Source: Ochotona curzoniae (Eukaryota; Chordata; Mammalia; Lagomorpha; Ochotonidae). From it: 64,000 nt of DNA. The translations under genes were made by a program, and so were the position numbers. Below are positions 34,698 to 45,479 of this stretch, piece after piece. The notes under the pieces are model-generated. The model ran no database searches and was not told the origin of the DNA. It saw only the letters and a list, made by a program, of their open reading frames with translations. The number at the start of each line of letters is the position of its first letter. Position 1 is the first letter of the stretch. Location of the stretch: contig NW_024466599.1 of assembly GCF_017591425.1 (NCBI RefSeq), forward strand, positions 74,318,501 to 74,382,500, read 5' to 3'.

Positions 34698-35307
34698 TTA
34701 TTATTTTATTTTATTTTCTTAAATTAATGCTTGCCAAAATCATTCTATTTTCCATTGAAGCTTACAACAAGGGAAACCAGGAGGTCTGGTCCCTTCCATG
34801 CCACCTGTTAGTCTCTACCTGTGCAGAGAAAGTTCCTTTCTGAGTGTTAAGGTGCTACACAGTTTGCTGTTGTCTTAACTATTAATGGTGCTGCCACTGT
34901 CTCCTTCAAGCTCAAGGACACAACTCACGGGGCTGCGTGTGGTCACTCCACCTGTGTGCCAGGAGCTGTGCTGAGCCGAGGCTAGACGTGCAGACAGATG
35001 CAGGCACACATTAAAGAGAGAAAATTAAAGAGATTAGCAGTGGTGGTAACATCTTAGAACAGGGAGTGAGTTACACTACTGGTAAACTCTTTCTGGAAAG
35101 CTTGCTCGTGGGAAATCTTGTATGTAATAATATTCTAGTAGCCAGACACGTGGAAAGAAAATAAAAGTCACCAAGTAATACAAGTCACAGAGAAATAAAC
35201 ATGCTTGTGCATAGAAGAAAATGCGAGACTGTGGGAGTTGCTGGTAGTTTTTTTCCAAGAGTGAGAAGTCGAAGGCAGATCAAATGATCTTGAAGAGATA
35301 GCTGGGA
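34698..35307. other. Unassigned stretch
   Basis: Begins with a TTTTATTATTTTATT low-complexity patch at 34695-34722; the remainder is unassigned. Confidence 0.45.
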
Positions 35308-35420
35308 AAGGCCATTTATTTATTCATGCCACAACTATGTATTGAGCACAGATGAGAGCCAGGCAAGTGGAGTGCTGCAGTAGTGAGCAGGGACTTGGCA
35401 CCAGCCCCAGGGAACATGCA
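35308..35420 (-). mobile_element. Probable L2 fragment, inverted
   Basis: 'tttatttattcatgccacaactatgtattgagcacagatgagagccaggcaagtgg' follows the 'ttcattcaacaaatatttattgagcacc...gtgccaggca' pattern found on the reverse strand of L2 3' ends. Confidence 0.6.
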
Positions 35421-36257
35421 GCCTTCTCAAAAAGTCATGCTGGAAACTTCATCCGAGTGTGGAGGTCTAATCAACATTATCACACCCTCTTACTCTGCAG
35501 CTTCGTTTTGAGTGAAAAATGCTGTCTGGAATCTTCCAAGACAAAAAAGCAAATAACATTATCAAATTTGTCAAATGTTTGCTATTACACATCAAGTTGT
35601 TTAAAATTAATTGTCCAACATTACGCATCCATTCATTTAAAAATAAGATGCTCTATTGCAACACTACCACAGAAACAGAAAGAGCAGGACTGTGTTGTTT
35701 TCCACTGCTTGAAACACCATCACAACAACAACGAAAAATGAAAGAGCAAGCAAAATCTCTCATCATCCAGCCAAGTACCAACGTCTCCCGTGTCCCTTTA
35801 AAAGCAGGTATCATCATTGCCATGGATCCTTGCGGGTTTTTGCTGGGCCTTCCTCTGCAGCCTAACCTGTGCCAATGAACTCCACTGAGAGTTTGACTCA
35901 CACCCGCTCATTAATCCTTACCACTACCCTTTAGTACCTGTGGTGCTTTGCTCCGTGCCATGGAGCAAGAGGCTGAAAAACAAAGCGATGGAATAGTTGC
36001 TGGATATTCTTAGCATAAAGTCTCAGAGAGCTGGGCCCTGAATCAACAAGTTTTTCACCCCAACACATACGTAATGATTAGGCGATGGCATTTCCCATAT
36101 TTCTGGATGGAAATGTATTGAATACATATAGAAGAATCCTTAGTTTGGGTTAATTATTTTAATCAGAATCCCAGCGAACTTTTGAAATCTTAATGAAAAT
36201 TCTCAGGATGGTCCCTACATGTTAGCTTAAACAGGATATATTTTGAAACAAAAAATG
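35421..36257. other. Unassigned stretch
   Basis: Two overlapping plus frames of 129 and 119 codons at 35352-35878 are without domain and begin in an L2 relic. No exon supported. Confidence 0.45.
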
Positions 36258-36735
36258 GTGAGGTGGACATTTGGCCCAATGCTTAAACTCTGGATGCCTG
36301 TGACCTACCTAAGAATGACTAGGTTCAATTTCCACTTCTTGCTCCTTACTCAGACTCCCTGCCAATGCAGATCCTGAATGGGCAGTGGAGATTGCTTGAG
36401 CAGCTAGCTTGCCCCTTACCTTGGGAACCTGGATTAAGTCCCTAGCTTCCAATGTTGACCAGTACAGCCATTCTGATCATTTAAGGACTGACCCAACAGA
36501 TTAAACTGCTGAGGAAGCAACAGAAGTGCTTAGCCCGGTGCATAAGCTCCAGGCGCTGGGCTTCTGCCTGACCTAGGCCTGGCTGGCTCCAGGAGCTGGG
36601 CTTCTGCCTGACCTAGGCCTGGCTGTTGCAGCCATTTGTGGGAGTAACCCAGCAGATGGAAAAGAAGTCTCTCCCTCTCTGCATCTCTTTGTAATTCCAA
36701 CTTTCAGGAAAACAAATAAATCTTTGATCAATACA
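36258..36735 (+). mobile_element. Old SINE with a 40-bp internal tandem duplication
   Basis: 'gaggtggacatttggcccaatgctta' head, 'ttcaatttccacttcttgctcc', 'tgccaatgcagatcctgaatgggcagtgg', 'cttgggaacctggattaagtccc', then a second SINE-like 3' half from about 36530 ending 'caggaaaacaaataaatctttgatc'. It may be two partial old SINEs fused. Confidence 0.75.
36546..36625 (+). repeat. Two 40-bp tandem copies
   Basis: Copy one 36546-36585 and copy two 36586-36625, each starting gctccagg and ending cctggctg, differing only at one base (gcgctggg against gagctggg). Confidence 0.95.
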
Positions 36736-36736
36736 A

Positions 36737-37327
36737 GAGTATGTTCAAAGGAAGCCGGATCAGCTTCTGCAAAGACATGCACACCACCATGTTTATAGCA
36801 GCTCAGTTTACGATAGCTTCAGTAAGGAATCAACACAGATCAATTGATGATTGGACAAAAGAAAATGGATAAAGAAAACATAATTGAATATTTCCAGTCA
36901 TAAAAAAGAATAAAATTCTATCATTTGAAACAAAATGGATGCACCAGGAGATTGATATGCCAACTGAAATAAAACAGACCCAGAAAAAGAAATGGCTCAT
37001 GTTTTCTTTCATTTCTGGAATCTAATATATAAAAGGTGTAAAAGTTCCATGGATATAATGTCATCTGCTATTTAGGTATTTAGGTATAAATATTGTTTTG
37101 CCCAATCAACCATGTAAATGAAAGTACACTCTTCTTTCCCACATTAAAAACAAAGGAAATAAAGTGGGAATAGTGAGAACTCTTAGGATAATAGCAATGT
37201 TTTATTGCTAGTTGAGTGTTGGTTATGAGTGAACTCTAAGGAAAAACAAATCTGAGTTGTCTAGACACTTCTGTGTATTTCTTGGTATGTATAATGTATT
37301 TAAATAAAATGTTTCCAAAAATAAATT
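36737..37327 (+). mobile_element. L1 3' end (L1MA/MB-like)
   Basis: 'caccaccatgtttatagcagctcag', 'gatcaattgatgattggacaaaagaaaatgg', 'agaataaaattctatcatttg', 'acaaaatggatgcaccaggag', 'atgccaactgaaataaaacagac' and a 3' UTR ending 'taaataaaatgtttccaaaaataaa' follow L1 order on the plus strand. Diverged, no open frame. Confidence 0.85.
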
Positions 37328-37329
37328 CT

Positions 37330-37682
37330 AGAACCAGCACTATGGCATAGTAAGCTAAGCTTCTGCTTTTGGTGCTGGCATCCTATATGGGCTCCACCTG
37401 AGGACTCAACGAGGGTTCAAGTCCCAGCTGCTCCACTTCTGATCCAGCTCTCTACTTATGAACTGTGAAAGCAGTGAAGCATGGCTCAACTCCTTGGGCC
37501 CCTGCACTCAGGTTGTCAGCCTAGACAAATATCCTATCTTCAGACTGGCTCAGCTCCAACCATCACAGCCATTTGAGGGTTGATGGGGGTGGGGAAATCT
37601 GCAGATGAAAGATCTCTCTCTGTCTCTCCTCCTTTCTGCATAATCTACCTTCCAAATAAAACTAAATAAATCTTGTTTTAAA
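37330..37682 (+). mobile_element. CSINE-type SINE, full length
   Basis: 'accagcactatggcatagtaagc' head, 'ggtgctggcatcctatatgggc', 'gggttcaagtcccagctgctcc' B box, 'atccagctctctacttatgaactgtgaaagcag', CT stretch at 37611 and 'aataaaactaaataaatctt' tail. Inserted just after the tail of the L1 at 36737. Confidence 0.9.
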
Positions 37683-37851
37683 AAAATCAACTTTTTAAAA
37701 AGTCAAATAAGAATGCTAAGATGGTACACTGTTGCAGAAACAGAAAAATTAGTGGAGGGTAATAAGGAATTTTGACTCAGGCACCTGTAAGAATTTGGAA
37801 TATGAACAAGAATCTTAAGCAATGGTCAGAGAACAGATAATCCAAATGCAG

Positions 37852-38168
37852 CTAGCTTTGCATACCCACAGGTTCTGCATTCACAGAACCTGCCAACCAC
37901 AGAACAGAAACAATCAAATAGCTGAGTCTGTACTGAAAATTATATCATTTATTTCTCATTATTCCCTAAACAACACAGCATGACTGTTCACACAGAATTC
38001 ACTCTCTTATAACCAACATGATGATTTAAAGTACACAAGATGATATGCATAGAGTATACGCAGATACTGTACACTTTATATAAGAGTCTTGACCATCTGT
38101 GAGAGTTGATTCTCTCAGGGGCTCTGGAACCAATCCACCACAGATACTAAGCATTGACTACACTGTGA
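37852..38168 (-). mobile_element. Tigger/pogo-type DNA transposon relic (non-autonomous)
   Basis: Reverse-strand landmarks: 'tttgcatacccacaggttctgcattcacag', 'gagtctgtactgaaaattat', 'ctcattattccctaaacaacacag', 'tgatttaaagtacacaagatgatatgcatagagt', 'actttatataagagtcttgaccatctgtg' and the terminal 'gctctggaaccaatccaccacagatac'. This order matches a family of short Tigger-like elements of placental mammals. Non-coding. Confidence 0.75.
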
Positions 38169-38190
38169 GTTTAGTGGAGCATCACTTGAA

Positions 38191-38547
38191 AAAAAAATGA
38201 AATTGAGGGCCCGGCGCGGTGGCGCAAGTGGTTAAAGGTCCTCGCCTTACACGCCCGGGATCCCATATGGGCGCCGGTTCTAATCCCGGCAGCCCCGCTT
38301 CCCATCCAGCTCCCCGCCTGTGGCCAGGGAAAGCAGCAGAGGACAGCCCAAAGCTTTGGGACCCTGCACCCACGTGGGAGACCCGGAAGAGGCTCCTGGC
38401 TTCGGATCGGCATAGTATTGGCCCGTTGCGCTCACTTGGGGAGTGAATCATCGGACGGAAGATCTTGCTCTCTGTCTCTCCTCTCTGTATATCCGCCTTT
38501 CCAATGAAAAAATAATAAAAATAAATCTTTAAAAAAATGAAATTGAG
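38191..38547 (+). mobile_element. Young CpG-rich CSINE with 17-bp target-site duplication
   Basis: SINE body 38208-38530 begins gggcccggcgcggtggcgc and keeps CpGs in the A-box region, at 'cacgcccgggatcccatatgggc', 'gcgccggttctaatcccgg' (B box) and 'cttcggatcggc'. Flanking duplications aaaaaaatgaaattgag lie at 38191-38207 and 38531-38547 and are identical. High CpG retention and perfect duplications indicate recent insertion. Pol III internal promoter words look intact; activity is unknown. Confidence 0.96.
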
Positions 38548-38984
38548 TTCTAAACACATCAGAGGTACCAAAATGCATACAGATGGGATAAACACATAAA
38601 AATGAAGCCCGGGTGAATCAAGATGGTGACATAAGGTGCAGACACGTTCGGGATGACAGAGCATCACTAGAAAGGATAACACAGGGAGCAGATTACAAGA
38701 AAATATAGGGTCAGGCAGTCAACAGGGGTGAACTTGAAGACCCCCTGGACACAGGGAAGAGGAAGCAGTGGCAGAGTGGTATTGCAGAGAAGAGAAAACC
38801 CACCAGCCACAGGTGAGAAGCGATCCAGACTCCAGCAACAAGCAGGGATCCAGCGGCACAGCCACGAATCTGCTCTTACAGTAGCCAGACCTATAGGTAA
38901 TACATCTGAGAAATCTGCACTAAGGAGAAGAATCCACCAAACAGGATTGCAATCTCAAAAGTTACAAAAAGAGACAGAGGCACA

Positions 38985-39553
38985 ATGAATGTTACCTAAG
39001 ACTTCCCGGTAAAGGAACAAAAACCTCTACCATCCTCAGAGATAACTGAGGAAGACATTGATAAAATGAGGGAAACAGAGTTCAGAAAACTCATTATAAA
39101 GCTTCTGACCAAAAATAAGCACATAATACAGGAGTTCACACAATTTAAGGAATATGTCACATAGGAAATGAATCAAATGAAAGCTGACATTTCAGAAGTT
39201 AAGCACAGAGTAGAACAAATTAAAAGTACAATGGAGACTCTCCAAAATAGAATGAATGAAGCAGAAGAAAGAATCTCAGAATTGGAAGATGTTTCCTGTC
39301 ACCAGGAGAAAACAAACAAAAAGCTGGAAGCAGAGTTGGGTCAAGCTAAAAATACTATCCAAAAATTAAAAGATATGATTAAAAATCCCAACATAAGAAT
39401 TATTGCAGCTCAAGAAGGTGCAGAAAAAGAAACTTAGGTTAAAGGTGTATTCAATGAAAAATTAAACAAAAATTTCCCTAATCTGGAAAAAGATTTGGGA
39501 AACAACATACATGAGGTTCACAGAACTCCCAATAGAGTTAATCAAAAGTGAAC
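38985..39553 (+). pseudogene. L1 ORF1 remnant (RNA-binding chaperone), broken
   Basis: ORF1p is the trimeric RNA-binding protein of L1 particles. The probable start is atg at 38985. In that frame a stop follows after four codons and others occur before atg 39168, from which 89 codons are open to 39437. These show a coiled coil (heptads around 'MEELQ'-type leucines, 'RMNEAEERISELEDV') and the start of the RNA-recognition domain ('NIRIIAAQEG'). Coding similarity continues past a stop to 'NFPNLEKDLGNNIHEVHRTPNR' and then ends at the SINE junction near 39553. The C-terminal domain is lost. Confidence 0.9.
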
Positions 39554-39815
39554 TAATCCTGGCTGCACCACTTCCCACCCAGCTTCCTGCTTGTGACCTG
39601 GGAAAGCAGTCGAGGACAGCCCAAAGCCTTCGGACCCTGCACCCACATGGGAGATCTGGAAGAGCTCCTGGCTCCTTGCTTTGGATCAGCACAGCTCCAG
39701 CCATTGCAGTCATTTAGAGAATGAATGATCAAATGGAACATCTTCCTCTCTGTCTCTCCTCCTCTCTATATATATATCTAATGTTGCAATAAAAAGAAAA
39801 TAAAACTGTTTTTTA
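39554..39815 (+). mobile_element. Headless CSINE lodged between L1 halves
   Basis: Starts within the body at 'ctaatcctggctgcaccacttcc' and runs through 'tgacctgggaaagcagtcgagg', 'acccacatgggagatctggaagagctcctgg' and the CT stretch to 'caataaaaagaaaataaaact'. The Pol III promoter head is absent. The left junction shares 'ctaatcc' with the SINE B-box region, so the break may have used short homology. The right side meets ORF2 at about 39830. Confidence 0.93.
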
Positions 39816-39829
39816 AATATTTTATTTAA

Positions 39830-42760
39830 AAATAAACAAGAACCTAGAAAAGCACCAATTAAATTAGCTAACCTAGCAGTTGAAGAAACTAGAAAAGCAA
39901 CAGCAAATTGATCCCAAGATTAGTAGGAAGAAAAAGAAATAATAAAAATAATTGAGGAAATGAACCTAATAGAGACCCAGAGAACTACATAACATTAATG
40001 AGTCAAAGAGTTGGCTCTTTGAGAAAATCAACAAAATAGACTCCCCACTAGCCCAACTAGTCAAAAAAGGAGGGAGAAGATGCACATCAATAGCATCAGA
40101 GATGAAACACAAAATACAACAACAGCTACCTCAGACACATGGAGAATTTTTAGGAACTGTTACAAACAACTATGTATAAACAAATCAAAAGACCCAGAAG
40201 ACATGGATAGATTTTTGGACACATCCATGAAAACTGAATCAAGAAGCAATGAACAATTTAAATAGACCTGTAATATGCAATGAGATTGACTCAGTAATTA
40301 AAGCCCTCCCAACAAAGTCCTGGGCCAGATAGCTCCACTGCCGAATTCTACCAAATGTTTCAAGAGGAACTTACCCCAAATTTCCACAAGCTTTTCCAAA
40401 CAACAGAAAGGGAGGCAATTCTTCCAAACTCTCTCTAGAAAGCCAATATTATCTTTATACCAAAGCCAGATAAAAAACACAATAGAAAAAGAGAACTACA
40501 GACCAATTTCCTTGATGAACATAGATGCAAAGATCCTCAGCAAAATACTAGCCAACAAGATCCAACAGCACATCAGGCAAATCGTTCAAACAGATTAGGT
40601 GGGATTCATCCTAGACATGCAGGGATGGTTCAACATTCACAAATTAATAAATGTGATACATCACGTCAACAAATTGAAAAATAAAAACTGTATGATTATC
40701 TCCCTAGAGGCAGAGAAGGCATTTGGTAAAATCCAGCACCATTTCATGCTGAAAACCCTAAGCAAGATAGGCATAGAAGGAACATTCTACAACACAAAGC
40801 AACCTATGCAAAGCCCAATGCCAGCATCATACTAAATGGAGAAAGACTGGAAGCCTTCCCACTAAAATCTGGAAGTAGATAACGGATGTCCACTGTCAAC
40901 ACTACTCTTCAATATAGTATTGGAAGTCCTTGACAGAGCTATTAGTTAAGAAAAGCAAATTAAAGAAATTCAAATTGAACTAAGAAACAAATTATCTCTA
41001 TTTGCAGATGACATGATTCTCTGCATAAGAGACCCAAAAAGCTCAGTCAAGAGACTACTGGAACTCATAAGAGACTTTGACAGGGTAACAGGATACAAAA
41101 TTAATGAACACAAATCAATGGCATTAGTGGGCACAAATAATTCCATTGCTGAGAAAGAAATTGTAAGTACAGTCTCCTTTAAAATAGCAGAGAGGAATCT
41201 TAAATACCTAGGAATTAAGTTAACTAAATATGTGGAAGATCTCTATGATGAAAGTTATAAAACATCTTTTAAAAAGGAAATAAAAGAAGGCCTTGAAAAA
41301 TGGAGAAATTTACCATGTTCCTAGATTGGCATGATCAACATCATCAAAATGTCCATATTACCAAAAGTAATACACAGATTCAATGAATCCCAATCAAAAT
41401 CCCAACGACATTCTCCTCAAAAATAGAAAAGAAGATACAAAAAAAAGTTCATCTGGAATCACAAGAGACCATGAATGGCCAAAGTTAACCTGGAGAATGA
41501 AAATCAAGCTGGAGAAATCACAATTCCAGACCTCAAGACATACTACAGAGCATTGGTCATCAAAACAGTCTGGTACTGGCACAGAAACAGAGAAGAACAA
41601 TGGGACAGAACAGAAGCCCCAGAAGGGAGCTCACACATTTATAGTCAACTAGTCTTTGACAAGAAAACCGAAAAAAACATCGAGAAGAAAAGCCTTGTCT
41701 ATTCAACAATTTCTGTTTTGAAAACTGGATAGCAGCCTGCAGAGGTAAGAAGCAAGACCCACATCAGTCACATTATACAACACTTAGCTCAGATGTTTCA
41801 AGGACCTAAATCTACACCCTGAAACCACCAAGCTATTAAAGGAAAACGTAGGAACTACTCCCCAAGAAATAGGAATGGAGAAAGTGTTTGAAAAAGACAC
41901 CAAAAGTACAGGCAGTCAAAGACAAAATAAACAAATGGGACTACATCAAAAGATTCTGTACAGCAAAGAAATCTATTAACAAAGTGAAGAAGCAACCAAG
42001 AGAATGGGAGAAAAATTTTGCCATAAAAATTTTATATAAAATATATAATACATATTATATATAAATACTATACAAGTGATAGGGACTAATATCCAGGAAT
42101 TACAAAGAACTTCAGAAACCAAGGAACAGTTTAAAAAAAAAAAGGCTGTGAAAGAAATGGACAAAGGAAATGAAGAGACGTGTTTTCAAAAGAACAAATT
42201 GAAGTAGTTAACAGACATGTGAAAAGATGCTCAGGCTTTCTAGCCATCGGGCAGATAGAAACAAAGGCCGCACTGTGATACCACCTAACTCCAGAGAGAC
42301 TGGCCTACATTCAGAACTTGGCTAACAGCACCTGCTGGCGTGGATGAGGGGAGAAGGTTTCCCTCCTTCACTGCTGGTGGGAGTGCAGGCTAATGCAACC
42401 ATCATGGAAGTCAGTATGGAGGGTGCTTAGAGAATTGCAATTAAATCTGCCATATGACCCAGCTTTCCCACTCCTAGGAATATATCCAAAGGAAATAAAA
42501 ACTGCATATGAGAAGGAGATCTATAATCCTATATTTACAGCAGCACAGTAACAACAGCAAAGACATGGAAACGATCCAGACGTGAGTGGTTAAAGAAACT
42601 ATGGTACATCTATTCCATGAAATATTTCTCAACCATTAAAAAGAATGAAATTATACAATTTGCAACTAGATGGTCCCAACTAGAGACCATTATGCTCAGC
42701 AAAATAAATCAATTCCAAAAACAAAAAAATACCATTTGTTCTCTTTAATATAAGGAAACC
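39830..42760 (+). pseudogene. L1 ORF2 remnant (reverse transcriptase), broken
   Basis: ORF2p supplies the endonuclease and reverse transcriptase of L1. Here the endonuclease is missing. Recognisable pieces in three frames: '[10 protein letters not shown]' (40087), a '[25 protein letters not shown]' like RT block (40601), '[12 protein letters not shown]' (40705), and the catalytic FADD box encoded by tttgcagatgac at 41001-41012, followed by 103 open codons to 41324. Later come '[14 protein letters not shown]' (41553) and the C-terminal 'NEIIQFATRWSQLETIMLSKINQ' region (42643-42714). Many frameshifts and stops; certainly non-functional. Confidence 0.93.
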
Positions 42761-43105
42761 ATAACCCAAATTGGAATATACAGTGATAGAGTAATGGAAA
42801 CTTCCATATCGTGATGTGAAGACACAATGCTGCAGGCATCTCTACTTCCAAATCAAAGATGGACTCCCAATTAAATGGTTGGACATATCTAAGCAATGGG
42901 ATGATGGACTCTCTGACATTGTACCAGCAATGTCAGAGCACACTTAAATAACAGACTGATGGGATTAAACTCCTTATGAAAGACTATACTATTGTAACAA
43001 TGCGGGGAAAATCAGTTGGTGGGACAAGGAGGAGTTTTGGGGAGGGGATCCCAGATTCTACAGAATTGTACCATAAAACTCAAAATTTCAAATAAAAAAA
43101 TTTTT
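42761..43105 (+). mobile_element. L1 3' UTR (reference copy for this window)
   Basis: Part of the L1 at 38600. Words used to find another copy at 50311: 'cacttaaataacagactgatgg', 'ccttatgaaagactatactattg', 'ggggaaaatcagttgg', 'gggatcccagattctacagaattgtacc'. Ends in an A-rich tail at 43090-43105. Confidence 0.9.
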
Positions 43106-43221
43106 AAATGAAGCCAGAATCTATACCACCCAAAGTTGTTGAGTATTTTATAAAATTATAAAGCAGAAAAAAGTTAAACTGCAGAAACACTGGCTCTGAC
43201 AGAAAAGCACATAAATAATTC

Positions 43222-43540
43222 TTTTAAAGACGTGTTTATTTATCTAAAAAGTAGAGTGACAGAGGAAGAGGATGAGAAGAAAGAGAGATAGTGCATGCTT
43301 CCACTTGCTACGTCATGCCTCCAAACGGCCACAGTGGCTAAGGTTTGGCCAGGGAAAAGCCAGCATCAGGAACTCCATCTGGATCCCCGGGGTTACTGAC
43401 AGGGTTTCCAGTTCTTGGACCATCCTTTACTGCGTTTCCAAGGCTCCTTAGCAGGAAGCTGAAATTGAAGTGGAGTACTCTGAACTACAAGAACAAGCAC
43501 TCCAGTATGGAATGCTGACAACCAATGTGGCAACTTTCCC
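43222..43540 (-). mobile_element. Inverted CSINE-group SINE
   Basis: 'aaagacgtgtttatttatctaaaaag' tail side, GA-rich patch, 'cttgctacgtcatgcctccaaacggcc', 'aaaagccagcatcaggaactcc', 'ggaccatcctttactgcgtttcc', 'cttagcaggaagctgaaattgaagtgg' and 'ccagtatggaatgctgac' toward the head. Placed 110 bases after the L1. Confidence 0.82.
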
Positions 43541-44127
43541 TGCTGTGTTTTAACTCTGACCTCTACATAAGTCATTTAAACTGTTCCTGGCAATCTTTCA
43601 AAAAGATAAATTAAAAACGAAATCTTGAAGATCAATGAAGCAAAAAAAAAAAAATACAGACATCTATATTAAAATACAGAAAATGAACAGATATTTTGAA
43701 AACTAAGAAGTAAGCAGCAGAATTAGGTAGCTGGGGTACAGTTAAAATAGCAGAAAGCTGCCTTCCCCACAGGCTGACCCAGATGAAGTGAATGCTGATT
43801 CGAGCAGAGTGCAGACTTGCAGGAACTCTCCCCACCACCCTCGTGGTAGGTGCTGCTGGCGGTCTCCCCCAGCACCTAGGTCAGCAGACAGCAGAATCCC
43901 CCCAACTGCTGGGAGCTGGGGATGGGGGTATTGTTTCAGGATCATTTTAAATTTACAAAACCAAAATTGTCCATCCAATTCCCCTAGGAACATTTCCTAC
44001 TAGGATCTTTGTTAAAAGTGGTGAACCACACCCCATTTCCCGCATTTTTTTTTAGTTTCCCAAACCTATCATCCCTCCCATCCCTCCAAGTCTCTGTTCA
44101 GACTGAGGTTCCTAGGGTTTGTCTTCT
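43541..44127. other. Unassigned stretch
   Basis: Contains an A run at 43642-43653; otherwise unassigned. A 71- and an 83-codon frame oppose each other at 43742-44003 with no domain. Confidence 0.45.
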
Positions 44128-44345
44128 TTTAAGAGTTATTTTATTTTTATTTACAAGGCAGATTACAGAGACAATAAGAAACAGAGAGGGGTCTTAACAT
44201 CCACTGGTTCATTCCCCAAAGGGCTACAGTTTCCAGAGCTGAGCCAATCCAAAAAGAGAAGCCAGGAGCTTCTCTAGAGTCTCACTTACAGGTGCAAGGA
44301 TCCACAGAGTTAAGCCATCCTCTGCTGCTCTCCCTGACCTAAGTT
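44128..44345 (-). mobile_element. Inverted CSINE-type SINE, interrupted by AT-rich tract
   Basis: 'aagagttattttatttttatttacaagg' tail, 'tccactggttcattccccaaagg', 'gagccaatccaaaaagagaagccaggagc', 'acaggtgcaaggatccac' and 'gccatcctctgctgctctccctgacc'. At this last word the SINE passes into AT repeats, and the same word recurs twice downstream. Confidence 0.85.
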
Positions 44346-44592
44346 ATATCTTCATACACACACACACATAAACATACATAGACATATATTTAAATTATAT
44401 TATATATTATAAAATACACTTTTTTGCATTTTATAAAATATATACTTCTCTATATACATATAAAATATACACTTCTGCTCTCCCAGGCCTCGATTATATA
44501 TTTTATATAGACAGAAAAATGTATATTATGCAGGTGTGTCTATATATACATAAGTATATGTGTATGTATATACATATATCCTTTGCTGCTTT
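44346..44592. repeat. AT-rich tract with repeated SINE word
   Basis: (CA)n at about 44357-44370, then TATA-rich units. The word ctctgctgctctccctgacct (44320) returns in altered form as cttctgctctcccaggcct (44472) and ctttgctgctttcccaggcct (44580), each followed by new AT-rich sequence. This looks like a complex tandem duplication seeded in the SINE. Confidence 0.8.
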
Positions 44593-44985
44593 CCCAGGCC
44601 TCCCACATATAAGGGAGAACATGCAATGTTTGTCTTTCTGTATCTGGCTTATTTCACTCAGCAAGATGTGTCCCAGTTCCATCTACTTTGTAAATAACAG
44701 GATTGCATTCTTTCTTATAGCTGAATAGTATTCCATTGTATAAATATACAGCATTTTCATTAGCCATTCATCTGGGCTATTGTGAACAGTGTTGCTATAA
44801 ACGTGGTATCTCTTTGGTAGGTAGGTGTCTCTTTGATACAGCAAATTCATTCTTTCTGGGTATATGCTCGGTAGAGGGATTGCTGGACCGTATGGACGTT
44901 CTATTTCTAGTTTTTTTAAGGAAATATCTATCCTGTTTCCCAGCATGGCTGTGCTATTTCACATCCTCACCTACTCTGCATAAGA
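44593..44985 (-). mobile_element. L1 3' region, inverted
   Basis: Reverse L1 order: 'cacatataagggagaacatgcaatgtttgtctttctg', 'ggcttatttcactcagcaagatg', 'agctgaatagtattccattgtataaata', 'catctgggctattgtgaacagtgttgctataaac', 'tttctgggtatatgctcgg', 'gggattgctggaccgtatgg'. Better preserved than the inverted L1 pieces at 15152 and 20690, so younger. Confidence 0.92.
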
Positions 44986-45479
44986 ATCTCCCTTTCTCGG
45001 AGCTGAGGTTTGGAAGTGATTTAGGGCCCTCCAGCCATATCCATATCAGCAAAGAGGAAGGACAATCTGGGCAACAGTCATCGGACTGCTGAAATAAATG
45101 TTTCCTGCAGAAGCAGAAAGGGTTTTTCAAAGTGGAGAAACCGGTTCAAGGATCTCAGGAAGTATGCCTAAACACTTTGCTAGGACCCTTTTCTAAATCA
45201 ATACAATTATTTTGAAAGCCAGTTAACACCTAAACATCAGTGTTCTTCTAGTTAGTCTAAAAATGATTTCCTTCAACTGCAGCTAAGTACCAACCTTTTT
45301 TGGTAACTTGTCCCAGCCTCATGCTGAGAGTCACACATTTAGGAAAATGTACATCTGAGTGGGGATCCTATCAACACACAGGGACAAGACACTACAATTC
45401 CCAGCTTGTAAAGATGAGACACTCACATAACTTGTCACTTGTGGTCACTGAGATTACCTACAGTAAGCAAGGCTTTGGC
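44986..45479. other. Unassigned stretch
   Basis: No recognised repeat or gene. A 60-codon frame at 45300-45482 is without domain. Confidence 0.45.

Larger units (their letters stand above)
38600..43115 (+). mobile_element. Lagomorph L1 with internal loss, TSD-flanked
   Basis: Target-site duplication aaatgaagcc lies at 38600-38609 and 43106-43115, so 38610-43105 is one insertion. It holds a 5' UTR end (38610-38984, with a YY1-like caagatgg at 38618), ORF1 5' part, a foreign SINE piece, ORF2 from before the RT domain to its C-terminus, and a 3' UTR ending 'tttcaaataaaaaaattttt'. At 4.5 kb it is well short of a complete L1; the ORF1 C-terminus and the endonuclease region are missing. Frames are broken by stops, so it cannot move itself. 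Confidence 0.93.

Noticed and set aside
38208..38290. tRNA-like A and B boxes suggesting a tRNA gene
   Set aside because: They belong to the SINE head; no cloverleaf with acceptor stem can be formed, and the same words recur in other SINEs.
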